NCBI RefSeq assembly: GCF_002015035.1
Contig: NZ_MUXY01000002.1
Span: 1-64,000, forward strand
Direction: 5' to 3'
DNA from: Haemophilus parahaemolyticus
Lineage (GTDB): Bacteria > Pseudomonadota > Gammaproteobacteria > Enterobacterales > Pasteurellaceae
DNA: 64,000 nucleotides
Positions within the stretch are counted from its first letter, which is position 1. Each line of letters opens with the position of its first letter. Both the position numbers and the translations under genes were made by a program. Shown in pieces: positions 37,290 through 47,696 of the stretch. The notes below the pieces were generated by a model. The model saw nothing but the letters and a program-made list of their open reading frames with translations, was not told the DNA's origin and made no database searches.

Positions 37290-37884
37290 TTTAGAATACT
37301 CTCTTGATGCAGAAAATAGCTTATCCGAATTTACTGAAACAGATTATATCGTTTATGTTGAGGATAAAAATGATGAGTTCTTTTGGGGAAAAATATTCTC
37401 TATATTCTCTAAAAGAAAAACTTTCAGCTTTAGATATGAGGAAAATATCACGGGATGTAGTATTCTAGATGAAAAAATCGAGCAAATAAAATCAGGTAAG
37501 TTAAATAATTCTATTATAGTTGCTCGAGATTCTGATTATTTAGAATATCACAATAAAAAAACATTTCATAAGAATATCCTATATACCTATGGGCATTCTA
37601 TTGAAAATTGTTTATTCTCTAAAATTGCTTTAGATTTAATAATTGAAAACTACTCTAGAGGGAAAATATCCAAGAAGGAAATTAACATCTGGTCACAAAA
37701 CATACACGATCAATTACAGGAATTAATTAAGTTAGATATTATTCTTCAATTTGAGCAAAGAGGTATTCAGGTACTAGGTAATTCATGTGATAGATTTCTT
37801 ACTAGTTTTATACTACTAGATAAAACCCTAGAAATAGATAATGAACGTATAGACTATTATTCCGACTTATGCTCACTCTTATAA
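37279..37884 (+). CDS. DUF4435 TOPRIM-like protein, AriB-like effector of a PARIS-type pair
   Basis: A 201-residue protein with a TOPRIM-like acidic set: Glu28 in YIVYVEDKNDEFFW and Asp84-x-Asp86 in IVARDSDY, followed by TYGHSIENCLF as in DUF4435 proteins. In PARIS, AriB is held by AriA and released as a nuclease when a phage anti-restriction protein is sensed. Its catalytic Glu lies at about the same place. It is shorter than the roughly 300-residue AriB I remember, so it may be a compact variant or lack a C-terminal part. Its ATG lies inside the ATPase gene, implying translational coupling. AT-rich like its partner. Confidence 0.82.
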   Translation: MKDDLEYSLDAENSLSEFTETDYIVYVEDKNDEFFWGKIFSIFSKRKTFSFRYEENITGCSILDEKIEQIKSGKLNNSIIVARDSDYLEYHNKKTFHKNILYTYGHSIENCLFSKIALDLIIENYSRGKISKKEINIWSQNIHDQLQELIKLDIILQFEQRGIQVLGNSCDRFLTSFILLDKTLEIDNERIDYYSDLCSLL

Positions 37885-37893
37885 GGCATTAGG

Positions 37894-37930
37894 ACAAAGC
37901 TCTCAGGACTTTAAGCTCTGAGGGCTTTTC
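37894..37930. terminator. Right copy of the duplicated hairpin, between ariB-like gene and rpoC
   Basis: AAGCTCTCAG/CTGAGGGCTT (one G-U pair), followed by TTTTC. It differs from the copy at 35203 by a few bases only. It can end transcripts from both sides (rpoC on the minus strand). Confidence 0.8.
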
Positions 37931-37941
37931 TATCTCTTAAC

Positions 37942-37960
37942 GGTGGGCTTTTAGCCCACC
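37942..37960. terminator. GGTGGGCT/AGCCCACC hairpin downstream of rpoC
   Basis: An 8-bp perfect stem with a TTT loop, 8 bases beyond the rpoC stop on the minus strand. No clear T-run, so it may protect the 3' end rather than terminate. Confidence 0.5.
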
Positions 37961-37967
37961 TTCTGGA

Positions 37968-40900
37968 TTACTCTTCCGCTTCCATTTCTGCGTTTAACAA
38001 CGCAGCTAAACTTTGCGTTGCATCATCAGCCACGAATTCAAATTCGGCTTCGATGTCAGCATCAGTAGCAAAGCTGTTAGTTGGATTTGCAAAAGTTTCT
38101 GCAAAATCAACCGCTTGTCCTGCAGCTGCCGCAGCACGTTTTTCTGCACGTGCTTTGTGGTAAGCAAAACCTGTACCCGCTGGGATTAAACGACCCACGA
38201 TGACGTTCTCTTTCAAGCCACGTAATTCGTCTTGTTTACCCGCCACCGCTGCTTCAGTTAATACGCGTGTAGTTTCTTGGAACGATGCTGCTGAGATAAA
38301 TGACTCAGTCGCAAGTGATGCTTTGGTGATACCAAGCAATTCACGTTCAAATTCTACCAACGGTTTGCCTTCGGCTGCACGTTTGCGGTTCGCAATTTTC
38401 ACGCGTGCCACTTCCACTTGTTCCCCTTCAAGGAATTCTGAGTCGTAAGCGTTGGTGATGATGGCTTTACGCAACATTTGGCGAACGATAACTTCGATAT
38501 GTTTATCGTTAATTTTTACCCCTTGTAAGCGGTAAACTTCTTGTACTTCGTTCACAATGTAGTTAGTTACTGCGTGTACACCGCGTAAACGTAAGATATC
38601 GTGTGGCGTTTCTGCACCATCAGAGATTACGTCACCACGTTGTACCATTTCGCCTTCAAATACGTTGAGCTGACGCCATTTTGGAATCATTTCTTCGTAT
38701 GCTTCGCCCTCTGCAGGAGTGATTACTAAGCGACGTTTACCTTTGGTTTCTTTACCGAATGAAACGATACCTGAGATTTCCGCAAGGATTGCTGGTTCTT
38801 TCGGTTTACGTGCTTCGAATAAGTCTGCAACACGTGGAAGACCACCGGTAATATCTTTCGTACCCACAGATTCTTGTGGAATACGTGCTAACGCTTCACC
38901 CACGCCAATTTCTGCACCGTCGTCAAGCGTTACGATTGCTTTACCTGGTAAGAAGTATTGTGCTGGAACATCTGTGCCAGGGATTAAGATATCATTACCG
39001 TTTGCATCCACTAAGCGTAATGCTGGACGTAAATCTTTACCTGCAGTTGCACGTTCACCCACATCTTGTACCACGATAGATGATAAACCTGTTAATTCAT
39101 CAGTTTGACGAGTAACGGTTAAACCATCGACGATGTCGCTGAATTGGATGCGACCTGATACCTCTGAGATAACAGGCATAGTATGCGGATCCCAGTTTGC
39201 AACTACTTCGCCTACTGCCACTTCATCGCCGTCGTGTTTAGAAAGCACTGCACCGTAAGGGACTTTATAGTTCTCTTTGGTACGACCGAAGGTGTCGATC
39301 ACGGTTAATTCAGTGTTACGTGAAGTTAATACCAACTTGCCATCTTTGTTAGTAACGAATTTCGCATTTGCTAACTTAATAGTACCGTTATTTTTCACTT
39401 GTACGCTAGACTCTTTGGCTGCCGCAGATGCCGCACCACCGATGTGGAACGTACGCATCGTTAACTGTGTACCTGGTTCACCGATTGATTGCGCTGCGAT
39501 AACACCCACCGCTTCACCTTGGTTGATCAAGTGACCACGTGCCAAGTCACGGCCGTAACATTTCGCACACACACCGAAGTCGGTATCACAAGTTACTACT
39601 GAACGTACTTTGATGCTATCTACAGAGTTTTCGTCGATTACATCACACCATTTTTCGTCGATTAAGGTGTTACGTGGAATTAATACTTCTTCTGAACCTG
39701 GTTTTAATACGTCTTCAGCCGCTACACGACCTAATACTAATTCGCGTAATGGTACTTTTTCATCACCACCTTCAATGTGAGGCGTCATTACGATACCTTC
39801 TGAAGTACCACAATCGTCTTCGATGATTACTAAGTCTTGTGCTACGTCTACTAAACGACGCGTTAAGTAACCAGAGTTCGCCGTTTTCAACGCCGTATCG
39901 GCAAGACCTTTACGTGCACCGTGGGTTGAAATAAAGTACTGAAGAACGTTCAAGCCTTCACGGAAGTTTGCCGTAATTGGGGTTTCGATGATCGAGCCAT
40001 CTGGACGAGCCATCAAACCACGCATACCTGCTAACTGACGAATCTGTGCTGCAGAACCACGTGCACCAGAGTCCGCCATCATAAAGATGCTGTTGAATGA
40101 AGCTTGTTTTTCTGGGTTACCTTCACGGTTAATCACTTCTTCCGTTGAAAGGTTATCCATCATCGCTTTTGCCACGCGTTCGTTCGCCGCTGCCCAAATA
40201 TCGATTACTTTGTTATAACGTTCGCCTGCGGTTACTAAACCTGAGTTAAATTGCTCTTGGATCTCAGCAACTTCAGCTTCTGCTGCACGGATGATCTCTT
40301 CTTTTTGTGCTGGGATCACCATATCGTTGATACCCACTGATGCACCAGAACGTGCCGCATATGCGAAACCTGTATACATTACTTGGTCAGCAAGTAATAC
40401 AGATTCTTTCAAGCCTAAACGACGGTAACATTCGTTAATAAGCTTAGAAATCGCTTTTTTACCTAACGTTTGGTTGAACAATTTGTATGGCATACCTTTC
40501 GGTGCGATCATCCATAAAATTGCACGACCAACTGTGGTATCGATCAATGAAGTTTTTGGCTCAAATTCGCCCACTTCATTTTTCACATATTCAGTAATAC
40601 GTACTTTAACACGTGAGTGTAACTCTGCTTGACCTGTGCGATACGCTTTTTCCGCTTCGCGAGGGTCTAAGAAGTACATTCCTTCACCTTTACCGTTTAC
40701 TTTCTCACGCGTCATATAGTACAAACCTAATACAACGTCTTGAGATGGAACGATAATTGGGTCACCACTTGCTGGTGAAAGTACGTTGTTGGTTGACATC
40801 ATTAACGCACGTGCTTCTAACTGTGCTTCTAACGTTAATGGAACGTGAACCGCCATTTGGTCACCATCGAAGTCCGCGTTGAACGCCGCACAAACAAGTG

Positions 40901-42254
40901 GGTGTAGCTGGATTGCTTTACCTTCGATAAGAATTGGCTCAAACGCTTGAATACCTAAACGGTGAAGAGTTGGCGCACGGTTTAGAAGAATCGGGTGTTC
41001 GCGGATAACTTCTGCAAGAATATCCCATACGATCGGTTCTTCACGCTCAACCATTTTCTTCGCAGCTTTAATTGTTGATGCAATACCACGAGATTCTAAT
41101 TTTGAATAAATAAATGGACGGAATAATTCCAATGCCATTTTTTTCGGTAAACCACATTGGTGAAGACGTAAGTATGGACCTACGGTAATTACCGAACGAC
41201 CTGAATAGTCAACACGTTTACCTAACAAGTTTTGACGGAAACGACCTTGTTTACCTTTGATCATATCTGCCAAAGATTTTAATGGACGTTTGTTTGAACC
41301 TGTAATTGCACGACCACGACGACCGTTGTCTAATAACGCATCCACAGATTCTTGCAACATACGTTTTTCGTTACGTACGATGATATCTGGTGCTACGAGG
41401 TCTAATAAGCGTTTTAAACGGTTATTACGGTTGATCACACGACGGTATAAATCGTTCAGATCTGATGTCGCAAAACGACCACCATCAAGTGGTACTAATG
41501 GACGTAAATCTGGTGGAAGCACTGGTAACACAGTCATTACCATCCACTCTGGTTTGTTGCCAGATTGTTGGAATGCTTCTAATAGTTTTAAGCGTTTCGT
41601 GATTTTTTTGCGTTTGGTTTCAGAGTTAGTTTCTTGTAACTCTTCACGCATCATCTCACATTGGTGCTCTAAATCCATATCGCGTAATAACGCTTGGATA
41701 CCTTCTGCACCCATTTTCGCATCGAACTCATCACCCCAACGCTCTTCCGCGTCTATGAACTGTTCTTCAGTTAATAACTGACCTTTTTCTAAATCAGTCA
41801 TACCTGGTTCTGTTACCACATAGCTTTCGAAATAAAGCACACGTTCAATATCACGCAATGGCATATCTAAAATCAAACCGATACGGGACGGTAATGATTT
41901 TAAGAACCAGATGTGTGCCACAGGGCAAGCTAATTCGATATGACCCATACGATCACGACGAACTTTAGTTTGGGTTACTTCAACGCCACATTTTTCACAA
42001 ATTACACCGCGGTGTTTTAAGCGTTTGTATTTGCCACATAAACATTCGTAATCTTTTACCGGCCCGAAAATACGTGCACAGAAAAGACCATCACGCTCAG
42101 GTTTGAAGGTACGGTAGTTGATGGTTTCTGGTTTTTTGACTTCACCAAAAGACCAAGAACGAATCTTATCTGGTGAGGCTAAACCGATTTTAATTACATC
42201 AAAATCATCATTTGATTTAGATTGTGCTTTTAAAAACTTAACTAAGTCTTTCAC
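37968..42254 (-). CDS. rpoC: RNA polymerase beta' subunit
   Basis: Catalytic core subunit, 1428 residues (E. coli 1407). Present are the N-terminal zinc motif [20 protein letters not shown], the active-site [12 protein letters not shown] that holds Mg2+, and the bridge-helix/trigger-loop region with [15 protein letters not shown]. The second zinc cluster follows ([19 protein letters not shown]). Start is GTG 42254 with AGGGG upstream; GTG is also the E. coli start. The last 60 residues are Ala/Glu rich and vary in the family. It follows rpoB at an unusually large distance of 261 bases. Confidence 0.98.
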   Translation of the reverse strand: MKDLVKFLKAQSKSNDDFDVIKIGLASPDKIRSWSFGEVKKPETINYRTFKPERDGLFCARIFGPVKDYECLCGKYKRLKHRGVICEKCGVEVTQTKVRRDRMGHIELACPVAHIWFLKSLPSRIGLILDMPLRDIERVLYFESYVVTEPGMTDLEKGQLLTEEQFIDAEERWGDEFDAKMGAEGIQALLRDMDLEHQCEMMREELQETNSETKRKKITKRLKLLEAFQQSGNKPEWMVMTVLPVLPPDLRPLVPLDGGRFATSDLNDLYRRVINRNNRLKRLLDLVAPDIIVRNEKRMLQESVDALLDNGRRGRAITGSNKRPLKSLADMIKGKQGRFRQNLLGKRVDYSGRSVITVGPYLRLHQCGLPKKMALELFRPFIYSKLESRGIASTIKAAKKMVEREEPIVWDILAEVIREHPILLNRAPTLHRLGIQAFEPILIEGKAIQLHPLVCAAFNADFDGDQMAVHVPLTLEAQLEARALMMSTNNVLSPASGDPIIVPSQDVVLGLYYMTREKVNGKGEGMYFLDPREAEKAYRTGQAELHSRVKVRITEYVKNEVGEFEPKTSLIDTTVGRAILWMIAPKGMPYKLFNQTLGKKAISKLINECYRRLGLKESVLLADQVMYTGFAYAARSGASVGINDMVIPAQKEEIIRAAEAEVAEIQEQFNSGLVTAGERYNKVIDIWAAANERVAKAMMDNLSTEEVINREGNPEKQASFNSIFMMADSGARGSAAQIRQLAGMRGLMARPDGSIIETPITANFREGLNVLQYFISTHGARKGLADTALKTANSGYLTRRLVDVAQDLVIIEDDCGTSEGIVMTPHIEGGDEKVPLRELVLGRVAAEDVLKPGSEEVLIPRNTLIDEKWCDVIDENSVDSIKVRSVVTCDTDFGVCAKCYGRDLARGHLINQGEAVGVIAAQSIGEPGTQLTMRTFHIGGAASAAAKESSVQVKNNGTIKLANAKFVTNKDGKLVLTSRNTELTVIDTFGRTKENYKVPYGAVLSKHDGDEVAVGEVVANWDPHTMPVISEVSGRIQFSDIVDGLTVTRQTDELTGLSSIVVQDVGERATAGKDLRPALRLVDANGNDILIPGTDVPAQYFLPGKAIVTLDDGAEIGVGEALARIPQESVGTKDITGGLPRVADLFEARKPKEPAILAEISGIVSFGKETKGKRRLVITPAEGEAYEEMIPKWRQLNVFEGEMVQRGDVISDGAETPHDILRLRGVHAVTNYIVNEVQEVYRLQGVKINDKHIEVIVRQMLRKAIITNAYDSEFLEGEQVEVARVKIANRKRAAEGKPLVEFERELLGITKASLATESFISAASFQETTRVLTEAAVAGKQDELRGLKENVIVGRLIPAGTGFAYHKARAEKRAAAAAGQAVDFAETFANPTNSFATDADIEAEFEFVADDATQSLAALLNAEMEAEE

Positions 42255-42321
42255 TTTTTGCCCCTAGTTTGAGGTTGTTTTGCTTGGCAGGCTTCGCCCA
42301 CCTTATAAAATTTTTTCGATT

Positions 42322-42367
42322 GCAAGCGGTTCGATTTGTAAAATTTTTTGCAAATTTGACCGCTTGT
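42322..42367. repeat. Inverted USS pair between rpoB and rpoC
   Basis: GCAAGCGGTTCGATTTGTAA at the left and TTGCAAATTTGACCGCTTGT at the right give an imperfect stem with 9 to 10 bp of USS core. It lies between palindrome A and the rpoC start and could attenuate the rpoBC message. Confidence 0.65.
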
Positions 42368-42373
42368 TCCAGT

Positions 42374-42490
42374 CCCCCTCTTTAGTAAAGAGGAGTTAGG
42401 GGAAATTTGGCAGAAGTAAAAACGGAGTACACTGGGAAATTTCACATTGCTATCAAATCTCCCCCAGCCCCTCTTTGCTAAAGAAGGGAG
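42374..42490. repeat. Palindrome A element, two inverted arms, inside the rpoB-rpoC gap
   Basis: The left arm CCCCCTCTTTAGTAAAGAGG continues with AGTTAGGGGAAATTTGGCAG. The right arm is its inverse ATCAAATCTCCCCCAGCCCC then TCTTTGCTAAAGAAGGG. About 117 bases end to end, ending 25 bases downstream of the rpoB stop codon. Confidence 0.85.
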
Positions 42491-42515
42491 ATTTTCTTTC
42501 TCCGTTAACCTCTAA

Positions 42516-45500
42516 TTACGCCTCATCCAACTCCATATCAATCGCTAATGCACGGATTTCTTTGGTGATTACGTTGAACGACTCTGGAATACCTGGTTCC
42601 ATGTAGTGCGTACCATCTACGATGTTTTTATACATCTTCGTACGACCGTTCACGTCATCCGATTTCACTGTAAGCATTTCTTGTAGAGTGTAAGCCGCAC
42701 CATATGCTTCTAATGCCCAAACCTCCATCTCACCGAAACGCTGACCACCGAATTGTGCTTTACCACCAAGCGGTTGTTGAGTAACAAGACTATAAGAACC
42801 TGTTGAACGAGCGTGCATTTTATCATCAACTAAGTGGTTCAATTTGAGCATATACATATAACCTACGGTTACAGGACGCTCGAATTTCTCCCCTGTGCGA
42901 CCATCAAATAAGGTAATTTGACCTGATGTTGGTAAGCCGCCAAGCTCTAATAAGCCTTTGATTTCGCTTTCGTGTGCACCATCAAACACTGGTGTTGCAA
43001 GCGGTAAGCCTTTACGAAGGTTTTCAGCTAAACGCATAATCTCTTCATCAGAGAAGGTGCTTAAATCCACTTTTTGTGAACCGTGACCTAAATCATACGC
43101 TTTTTGGATATATTCACGTAATTTCGCTACTGATTGTTGCTGTTTAATCATCGCATTGATTTGGTCACCAATACCTTTCGCCGCTAAACCTAAGTGGGTT
43201 TCTAAGATCTGACCGATGTTCATACGTGATGGAACGCCCAGAGGGTTCAACACGATTTCCACAGGCTGACCGTTTTCGTCGTATGGCATATCTTCAACTG
43301 GGTTGATTTTTGAGATAACCCCTTTGTTACCGTGACGACCCGCCATTTTATCCCCTGGTTGGATTTGGCGTTTCACAGCAAGATATACTTTCACCACTTT
43401 TAACACGCCAGGAGCTAAATCATCGCCTTGAATAATCTTGTTACGTTTCACTTCAAGTTTACGTTCGAACTCTTTGCGTAATTCATCATATTGTTCTGCA
43501 AGTTGTTCTAATTGGTTTTGTTTCGCTTCATCTTCAAGCGTTTGTTCTAACCATTTTTCACGGTTTACGCCATCTAATGTTGCTTCAGCAATGCCACCTT
43601 CCACTAAAAGGCTACGTACACGTGCGAATAAGCCCGCTTCTAAGATCTCTAACTCTTCGGTTAAGTCTTTTTTCGCTTCACGAAGCTGCATTTCTTCGAT
43701 TTCTAATGCACGTTTATCTTTTTGTACACCATCACGCGTGAAGACTTGAACATCAATAACCGTACCTGAAGTGCCGTTTGGTACGCGTAATGAAGAGTCT
43801 TTTACATCAGACGCTTTCTCACCAAAGATTGCACGTAAAAGTTTTTCTTCTGGCGTTAATTGGGTTTCGCCTTTAGGGGTTACTTTACCCACTAAGATGT
43901 CGCCACCTTTAACTTCCGCACCCACATAAACGATACCTGATTCATCTAGTTTGCTTAATGCAGATTCACCCACGTTTGGAATATCCGCAGTGATCTCTTC
44001 CGCACCTAACTTGGTATCACGTGCTACACAAGATAATTCTTGAATGTGGATTGTTGTGAAGCGGTCTTCTTGAACCACACGCTCAGACACTAGCATTGAG
44101 TCTTCGAAGTTATAACCATTCCAAGGCATAAATGCCACGCGAATGTTTTGACCTAATGCTAATTCACCTAAATCTGTTGAAGGACCATCCGCTAAGATCT
44201 CACCACGTGCCACTGGTTCGCCTAAGTTCACGCAAGGAATTTGGTTGATACAGGTGTTTTGGTTTGAACGGGTGTATTTAATTAAGTTGTAAATATCAAT
44301 ACCCGCTTCGCCTGAAATTGTTTCATCTTCATTGACTTTCACCACGATACGTGATGCATCAACGTATTGCACTATACCACCGCGTTTTGCAACAACCGCC
44401 ACACCAGAATCAAGTGCGATTGGTTTTTCCATACCCGTACCAACTAATGGTTTGTCCGCACGTAATGTTGGAACTGCCTGACGTTGCATGTTCGCACCCA
44501 TCAACGCACGGTTCGCATCGTCGTGCTCCAGGAACGGAATAAGTGCAGCAGCCACAGACACCACTTGTTGGGTTGAAATGTCCATATAGTGAACATCTTC
44601 TGGTTTATATAAACCAGATTCGCCTTGCTCACGGCAGGTTACATAAGTATCGGTAAAGCGGAACTCTTCGTCTAAGTTTGAGTTCGCCTGTGCAATAACG
44701 TATTTACCTTCTTCAATCGCAGATAAGTACTCAATATCTTCGGTTACTTGACCATTCACCACTTTACGGAATGGGGTTTCTAAGAAGCCATAGTTATTAG
44801 TACGTGCATACACAGAAAGTGAGTTGATCAAACCGATGTTTGGACCCTCTGGGGTTTCGATTGGACATAAACGACCATAGTGGGTCGGGTGTACGTCTCG
44901 AACCTCAAAGCCTGCACGCTCACGAGTTAAACCGCCTGGGCCAAGTGCAGAGATACGACGTTTGTGTGTTACCTCTGAAAGCGGGTTATTTTGGTCCATA
45001 AATTGCGAAAGTTGTGATGAACCAAAGAACTCTTTTACTGCTGCAGAAATTGGTTTCGCATTGATTAAATCTTGTGGAGTAACACCGTCTAAATCGCCTA
45101 AAGATAAACGCTCACGCACTGCACGTTCTACACGTACTAAACCAATACGGAATTGGTTTTCTGCCATTTCGCCCACGCTGCGAATACGACGGTTACCTAA
45201 GTGGTCAATATCGTCTACTTCACCACGACCATTACGGATTTCGATGAGTTTCCTCATCACACCAATGATGTCGTCGTTGCTTAATACGCCTGAATCTTCG
45301 CCTTTTGCAATGCCTAACGAGCGGTTGAATTTCATACGACCTACTGCTGATAAGTCATAACGCTCTGTTGAGAAGAACATATTATCGAATAAGCCTTCTG
45401 CAGCCTCTTTTGTTGGTGGCTCGCCTGGACGCATCATACGATAGATTTCCACTAACGCTGATAAACGGTCGTAAGTTGGATCTACACGTAACGTTTCAGA

Positions 45501-46544
45501 AATATAAGGACCATGGTCTAAATCGTTCGTGAATAATACTTCGATCTCTTTGTAACCTGCCTGTGAAAGATTCGCTAACATTTCTAAAGAGATTTCCATA
45601 TTCGCAGGACAGATGATCTCGCCTGTTTCTAAATTCACATAGTCTTTCGCAGATACTTTGCCTACGATGTATTCCACTGGCACATCAATTTTGGTCACGC
45701 CTGCTTTCGCTAAATCACGCGTGTGTTTTGCCGTGATACGACGACCTTTTTCTACGTAAACTTTGCCATCTGCTTCAATGTCGAATAACGCTGTTTCACC
45801 ACGTAAACGCTCAGCCACAAGTTCCATTTGTAACTTGTTATCGCTTGAAACGGTGAACTTCACTTTTTCGAAGAACATCGAAAGGATTTCTTCAGTTGTG
45901 TAGCCTAATGCACGAAGAATGATCGTTGCTGGTAATTTACGACGACGGTCGATACGTGCATATAAGTTATCTTTCGGATCGAACTCGAAATCTAACCAAG
46001 AACCACGGTAAGGAATAATACGTGCGTTATAAAGCACTTTACCTGAAGAGTGGGTTTTACCTTTGTCAGAATCGAAGAATACGCCTGGGCTACGGTGTAA
46101 TTGTGAAACGATAACACGCTCAGTACCGTTGATGACGAAAGTACCGTTGTCTGTCATTAATGGGATTTCGCCCATATACACGTTCTGTTCTTTAATATCT
46201 TTTACCGTGCCTGCTGCAGCTTCGCGGTCAAAAGTCACTAAACGTAATTTCACACGTAATGGAGCAGCATAGGTTGTGCCACGAATTTGACATTCACGTA
46301 CGTCAAAAACAGGTTCACCAAGTTCGTAAGAAACGTATTGTAATTCTGTTGCACCGTTGTTGCTCACAATCGGGAATACAGAACGGAATGCCGCTTCTAA
46401 ACCTTGTTGTCCTTCTGAATCTTGTTGAATAAATTTCTCGTAAGAATCAAGTTGGAGAGTTAATAGATAAGGTACGTTCAGAACTTGTGGACGTTTACCA
46501 AAGCTCTTACGAATACGCTTTTTCTCGGAATATGAGTATGCCAT
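42516..46544 (-). CDS. rpoB: RNA polymerase beta subunit
   Basis: From ATG 46544 ([20 protein letters not shown]) the protein is 1342 residues, exactly the E. coli length. The frame is open 42 codons further upstream, but that stretch is not family-like. The rifampicin region carries [20 protein letters not shown] and [20 protein letters not shown] without the usual resistance substitutions. The C terminus has the [13 protein letters not shown] [14 protein letters not shown]. No rplJ-rplL genes precede it, unlike the E. coli rplKAJL-rpoBC operon. AGAGG lies 13 to 9 bases before the ATG. Confidence 0.98.
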   Translation of the reverse strand: MAYSYSEKKRIRKSFGKRPQVLNVPYLLTLQLDSYEKFIQQDSEGQQGLEAAFRSVFPIVSNNGATELQYVSYELGEPVFDVRECQIRGTTYAAPLRVKLRLVTFDREAAAGTVKDIKEQNVYMGEIPLMTDNGTFVINGTERVIVSQLHRSPGVFFDSDKGKTHSSGKVLYNARIIPYRGSWLDFEFDPKDNLYARIDRRRKLPATIILRALGYTTEEILSMFFEKVKFTVSSDNKLQMELVAERLRGETALFDIEADGKVYVEKGRRITAKHTRDLAKAGVTKIDVPVEYIVGKVSAKDYVNLETGEIICPANMEISLEMLANLSQAGYKEIEVLFTNDLDHGPYISETLRVDPTYDRLSALVEIYRMMRPGEPPTKEAAEGLFDNMFFSTERYDLSAVGRMKFNRSLGIAKGEDSGVLSNDDIIGVMRKLIEIRNGRGEVDDIDHLGNRRIRSVGEMAENQFRIGLVRVERAVRERLSLGDLDGVTPQDLINAKPISAAVKEFFGSSQLSQFMDQNNPLSEVTHKRRISALGPGGLTRERAGFEVRDVHPTHYGRLCPIETPEGPNIGLINSLSVYARTNNYGFLETPFRKVVNGQVTEDIEYLSAIEEGKYVIAQANSNLDEEFRFTDTYVTCREQGESGLYKPEDVHYMDISTQQVVSVAAALIPFLEHDDANRALMGANMQRQAVPTLRADKPLVGTGMEKPIALDSGVAVVAKRGGIVQYVDASRIVVKVNEDETISGEAGIDIYNLIKYTRSNQNTCINQIPCVNLGEPVARGEILADGPSTDLGELALGQNIRVAFMPWNGYNFEDSMLVSERVVQEDRFTTIHIQELSCVARDTKLGAEEITADIPNVGESALSKLDESGIVYVGAEVKGGDILVGKVTPKGETQLTPEEKLLRAIFGEKASDVKDSSLRVPNGTSGTVIDVQVFTRDGVQKDKRALEIEEMQLREAKKDLTEELEILEAGLFARVRSLLVEGGIAEATLDGVNREKWLEQTLEDEAKQNQLEQLAEQYDELRKEFERKLEVKRNKIIQGDDLAPGVLKVVKVYLAVKRQIQPGDKMAGRHGNKGVISKINPVEDMPYDENGQPVEIVLNPLGVPSRMNIGQILETHLGLAAKGIGDQINAMIKQQQSVAKLREYIQKAYDLGHGSQKVDLSTFSDEEIMRLAENLRKGLPLATPVFDGAHESEIKGLLELGGLPTSGQITLFDGRTGEKFERPVTVGYMYMLKLNHLVDDKMHARSTGSYSLVTQQPLGGKAQFGGQRFGEMEVWALEAYGAAYTLQEMLTVKSDDVNGRTKMYKNIVDGTHYMEPGIPESFNVITKEIRALAIDMELDEA

Positions 46545-46762
46545 TTGTAGATAGCCTCTGATTTTTATGTATTTGGTTGAGATTTCACAATCCACACGAG
46601 AAAACTCGGCTGGAAGTGGCATTAAAATAGAGTACGATGTGTCATTTTCCTTTTTCCTCTCTTGAGTCAAAAATCACTACTGCAAGCGGTTAAAAAGGGG
46701 AAGGAATTTGCAAACAAGCCCATAAAATGACAAACAGACTTACTTTTTTATAAAGCACAAAA
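46545..46762 (-). other. Long rpoB leader region
   Basis: About 220 bases between the terminator at 46763 and the rpoB ATG hold no gene. An in-frame extension of rpoB is open but unlike protein. A TTGACT at about 46669 on the minus strand is a candidate -35 without a convincing -10. A single USS-like CAAGCGGTT lies near 46683. The rpoBC promoter should be here since no rplJL is upstream. Confidence 0.4.
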
Positions 46763-46784
46763 GGCTGACGAGAAACCGTCAGCC
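46755..46784 (-). terminator. Terminator downstream of the 172-residue protein gene
   Basis: GGCTGACG/CGTCAGCC around a 6-base loop, followed on the minus strand by TTTTGTG. It separates the unknown locus from rpoB. A leaky hairpin lies in the same place (between rplL and rpoB) in E. coli, so it could be ancestral. Confidence 0.8.
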
Positions 46785-46870
46785 GAATACTTATACAAAA
46801 ATGGTTGGAGATTATAAAAGATTTCTGCTTTTTTAGCAAATTTTTTGCGAAAATTTGAGCGATTAAAGTT

Positions 46871-47389
46871 CTATTTATCAGAAGAAAAATTATTTCCTAT
46901 ACCACCGCCCAAAACTCCACCAGTTGCACCAATAACGCCCTTGCCACCTGCAACGCCTAAGCCACCAACAGCTTTAGCACCACCGCCAATTTTAGCTAAT
47001 GAAGCACTTTTAAGAGCTGCTCCGCTTAACGTATTAATTGCCGTGCCTGTACTTGCCGTACCTAACACGCCGCTTGCACCTAGTGTTGTTGCGATTGTTG
47101 GTGCTGCAACGGTTGCAGCTGCTACACCTGCTGCTGCAACTGCCACTGTTGTTACAGTCGGATTTTCTTTCGCAAAATCTGAAACAGCATCCGTTGCATC
47201 GCTCACTGTTTCAACTGTTGCAGAAATCCCATCACCGACTAGATCAACACTTTTTTCAATAGTGTTGAGCGTAACATCTAACGCTCCCATTGTAACATCG
47301 CCTACTGTTGAAACTGCACTTTCTACTGCATCTGTCACAAAATCCGTAGCTTTTGAAACAACTTCATCAATAAAATCGAAAAGTCCCAT
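46871..47389 (-). CDS. Uncharacterised Ala/Gly/Thr-rich 172-residue protein
   Basis: I do not recognise the family. The N-terminal 75 residues are an acidic amphipathic helix-forming stretch with heptad-like spacing (MGLFDFIDEVVSKATDFVTD, then repeated VDxVxD/TxxxATDAVSD). A hydrophobic segment VAVAAAGVAAATVAAPTIAT (about 79-100) follows, then a Gly-rich tail (GGGAKAVGGLGVAGGKGVIG) with no cysteines. No signal peptide. The design (amphipathic helix, hydrophobic core, glycine-zipper tail) suggests membrane association or a small membrane-active protein, as inference only. AGGAG lies 9 bases before ATG 47389. It follows a 37-residue ORF and an attenuator-like hairpin. Confidence 0.7.
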   Translation of the reverse strand: MGLFDFIDEVVSKATDFVTDAVESAVSTVGDVTMGALDVTLNTIEKSVDLVGDGISATVETVSDATDAVSDFAKENPTVTTVAVAAAGVAAATVAAPTIATTLGASGVLGTASTGTAINTLSGAALKSASLAKIGGGAKAVGGLGVAGGKGVIGATGGVLGGGIGNNFSSDK

Positions 47390-47423
47390 ATACCAAATCT
47401 CCTATTTAAATAACAAATAAAAA

Positions 47424-47453
47424 GCAAGCTAATTCATCAATAAATTAGCTTGC
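47424..47453 (-). terminator. Hairpin between the 37-residue and 172-residue genes
   Basis: An 11-bp perfect stem GCAAGCTAATT/AATTAGCTTGC followed on the minus strand by TTTTTATTT. It looks like a true terminator or attenuator, so the downstream gene would be expressed by read-through from the same promoter. Confidence 0.75.
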
Positions 47454-47463
47454 CATTTCCTAA

Positions 47464-47577
47464 TTACCCGTGAGTTCTACGATACCATTTATTGTAATAG
47501 TATTCGTAATCTGAATCACGCCCACCTGATTCAATCCAATCATCATATTCAGGGCTATTTTTAAAACTATCTGACAT
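47464..47577 (-). CDS. Small ORF, 37 residues, acidic and aromatic
   Basis: ATG 47577 is preceded by GAGG at 8 bases. It encodes MSDSFKNSPEYDDWIESGGR followed by a tyrosine-rich end (DSDYEYYYNKW) and the basic tail YRRTHG. No family recognised. The good Shine-Dalgarno sequence, the palindromic control region just upstream and the terminator just downstream support a real gene. Confidence 0.6.
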   Translation of the reverse strand: MSDSFKNSPEYDDWIESGGRDSDYEYYYNKWYRRTHG

Positions 47578-47616
47578 AGCTAACACCTCATAAATTTAAT
47601 TCATCAATATTGTTTA

Positions 47617-47656
47617 GTTGTTATGTCAATAACAACTAAAAGAAGTATACTTCTTT
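47617..47656. promoter_or_regulatory. Double palindrome control region, copy 1
   Basis: GTTGTTAT-GTCA-ATAACAAC (47617-47636) next to the 18-bp perfect palindrome AAAGAAGTATACTTCTTT (47639-47656). On the minus strand the first contains a perfect -35 TTGACA. The region is shared by two divergent reading frames. The AAGTATACTT core resembles operators of HigA/NadS-type antitoxins. A second copy lies at 58968-59008. Confidence 0.75.
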
Positions 47657-47696
47657 GAAAAATCAACATTTATTTCTTTTGATGAAGAAAAGGATA

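Noticed and set aside
36006..37884. Gabija, retron or OLD-family single-protein system
   Set aside because: Gabija and OLD fuse the ATPase and TOPRIM in one chain; here they are separate genes. No UvrD-like helicase, reverse transcriptase or msr-msd region is adjacent.
41257..41781. 174-codon plus-strand ORF opposite rpoC
   Set aside because: Antisense of highly conserved RpoC sequence; basic, low-complexity translation without family features.
46545..46670. 42-codon N-terminal extension of RpoB
   Set aside because: The extension is unlike any RpoB, and starting at 46544 gives exactly 1342 residues with the canonical MxYSYxEKKRIRK start.
46845..47420. 191-codon plus-strand ORF rich in Pro/Thr/Ala
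   Set aside because: It is the antisense shadow of the Ala/Gly/Thr-rich 172-residue gene, which has a proper Shine-Dalgarno sequence and control region. The biased composition keeps the other frame open.
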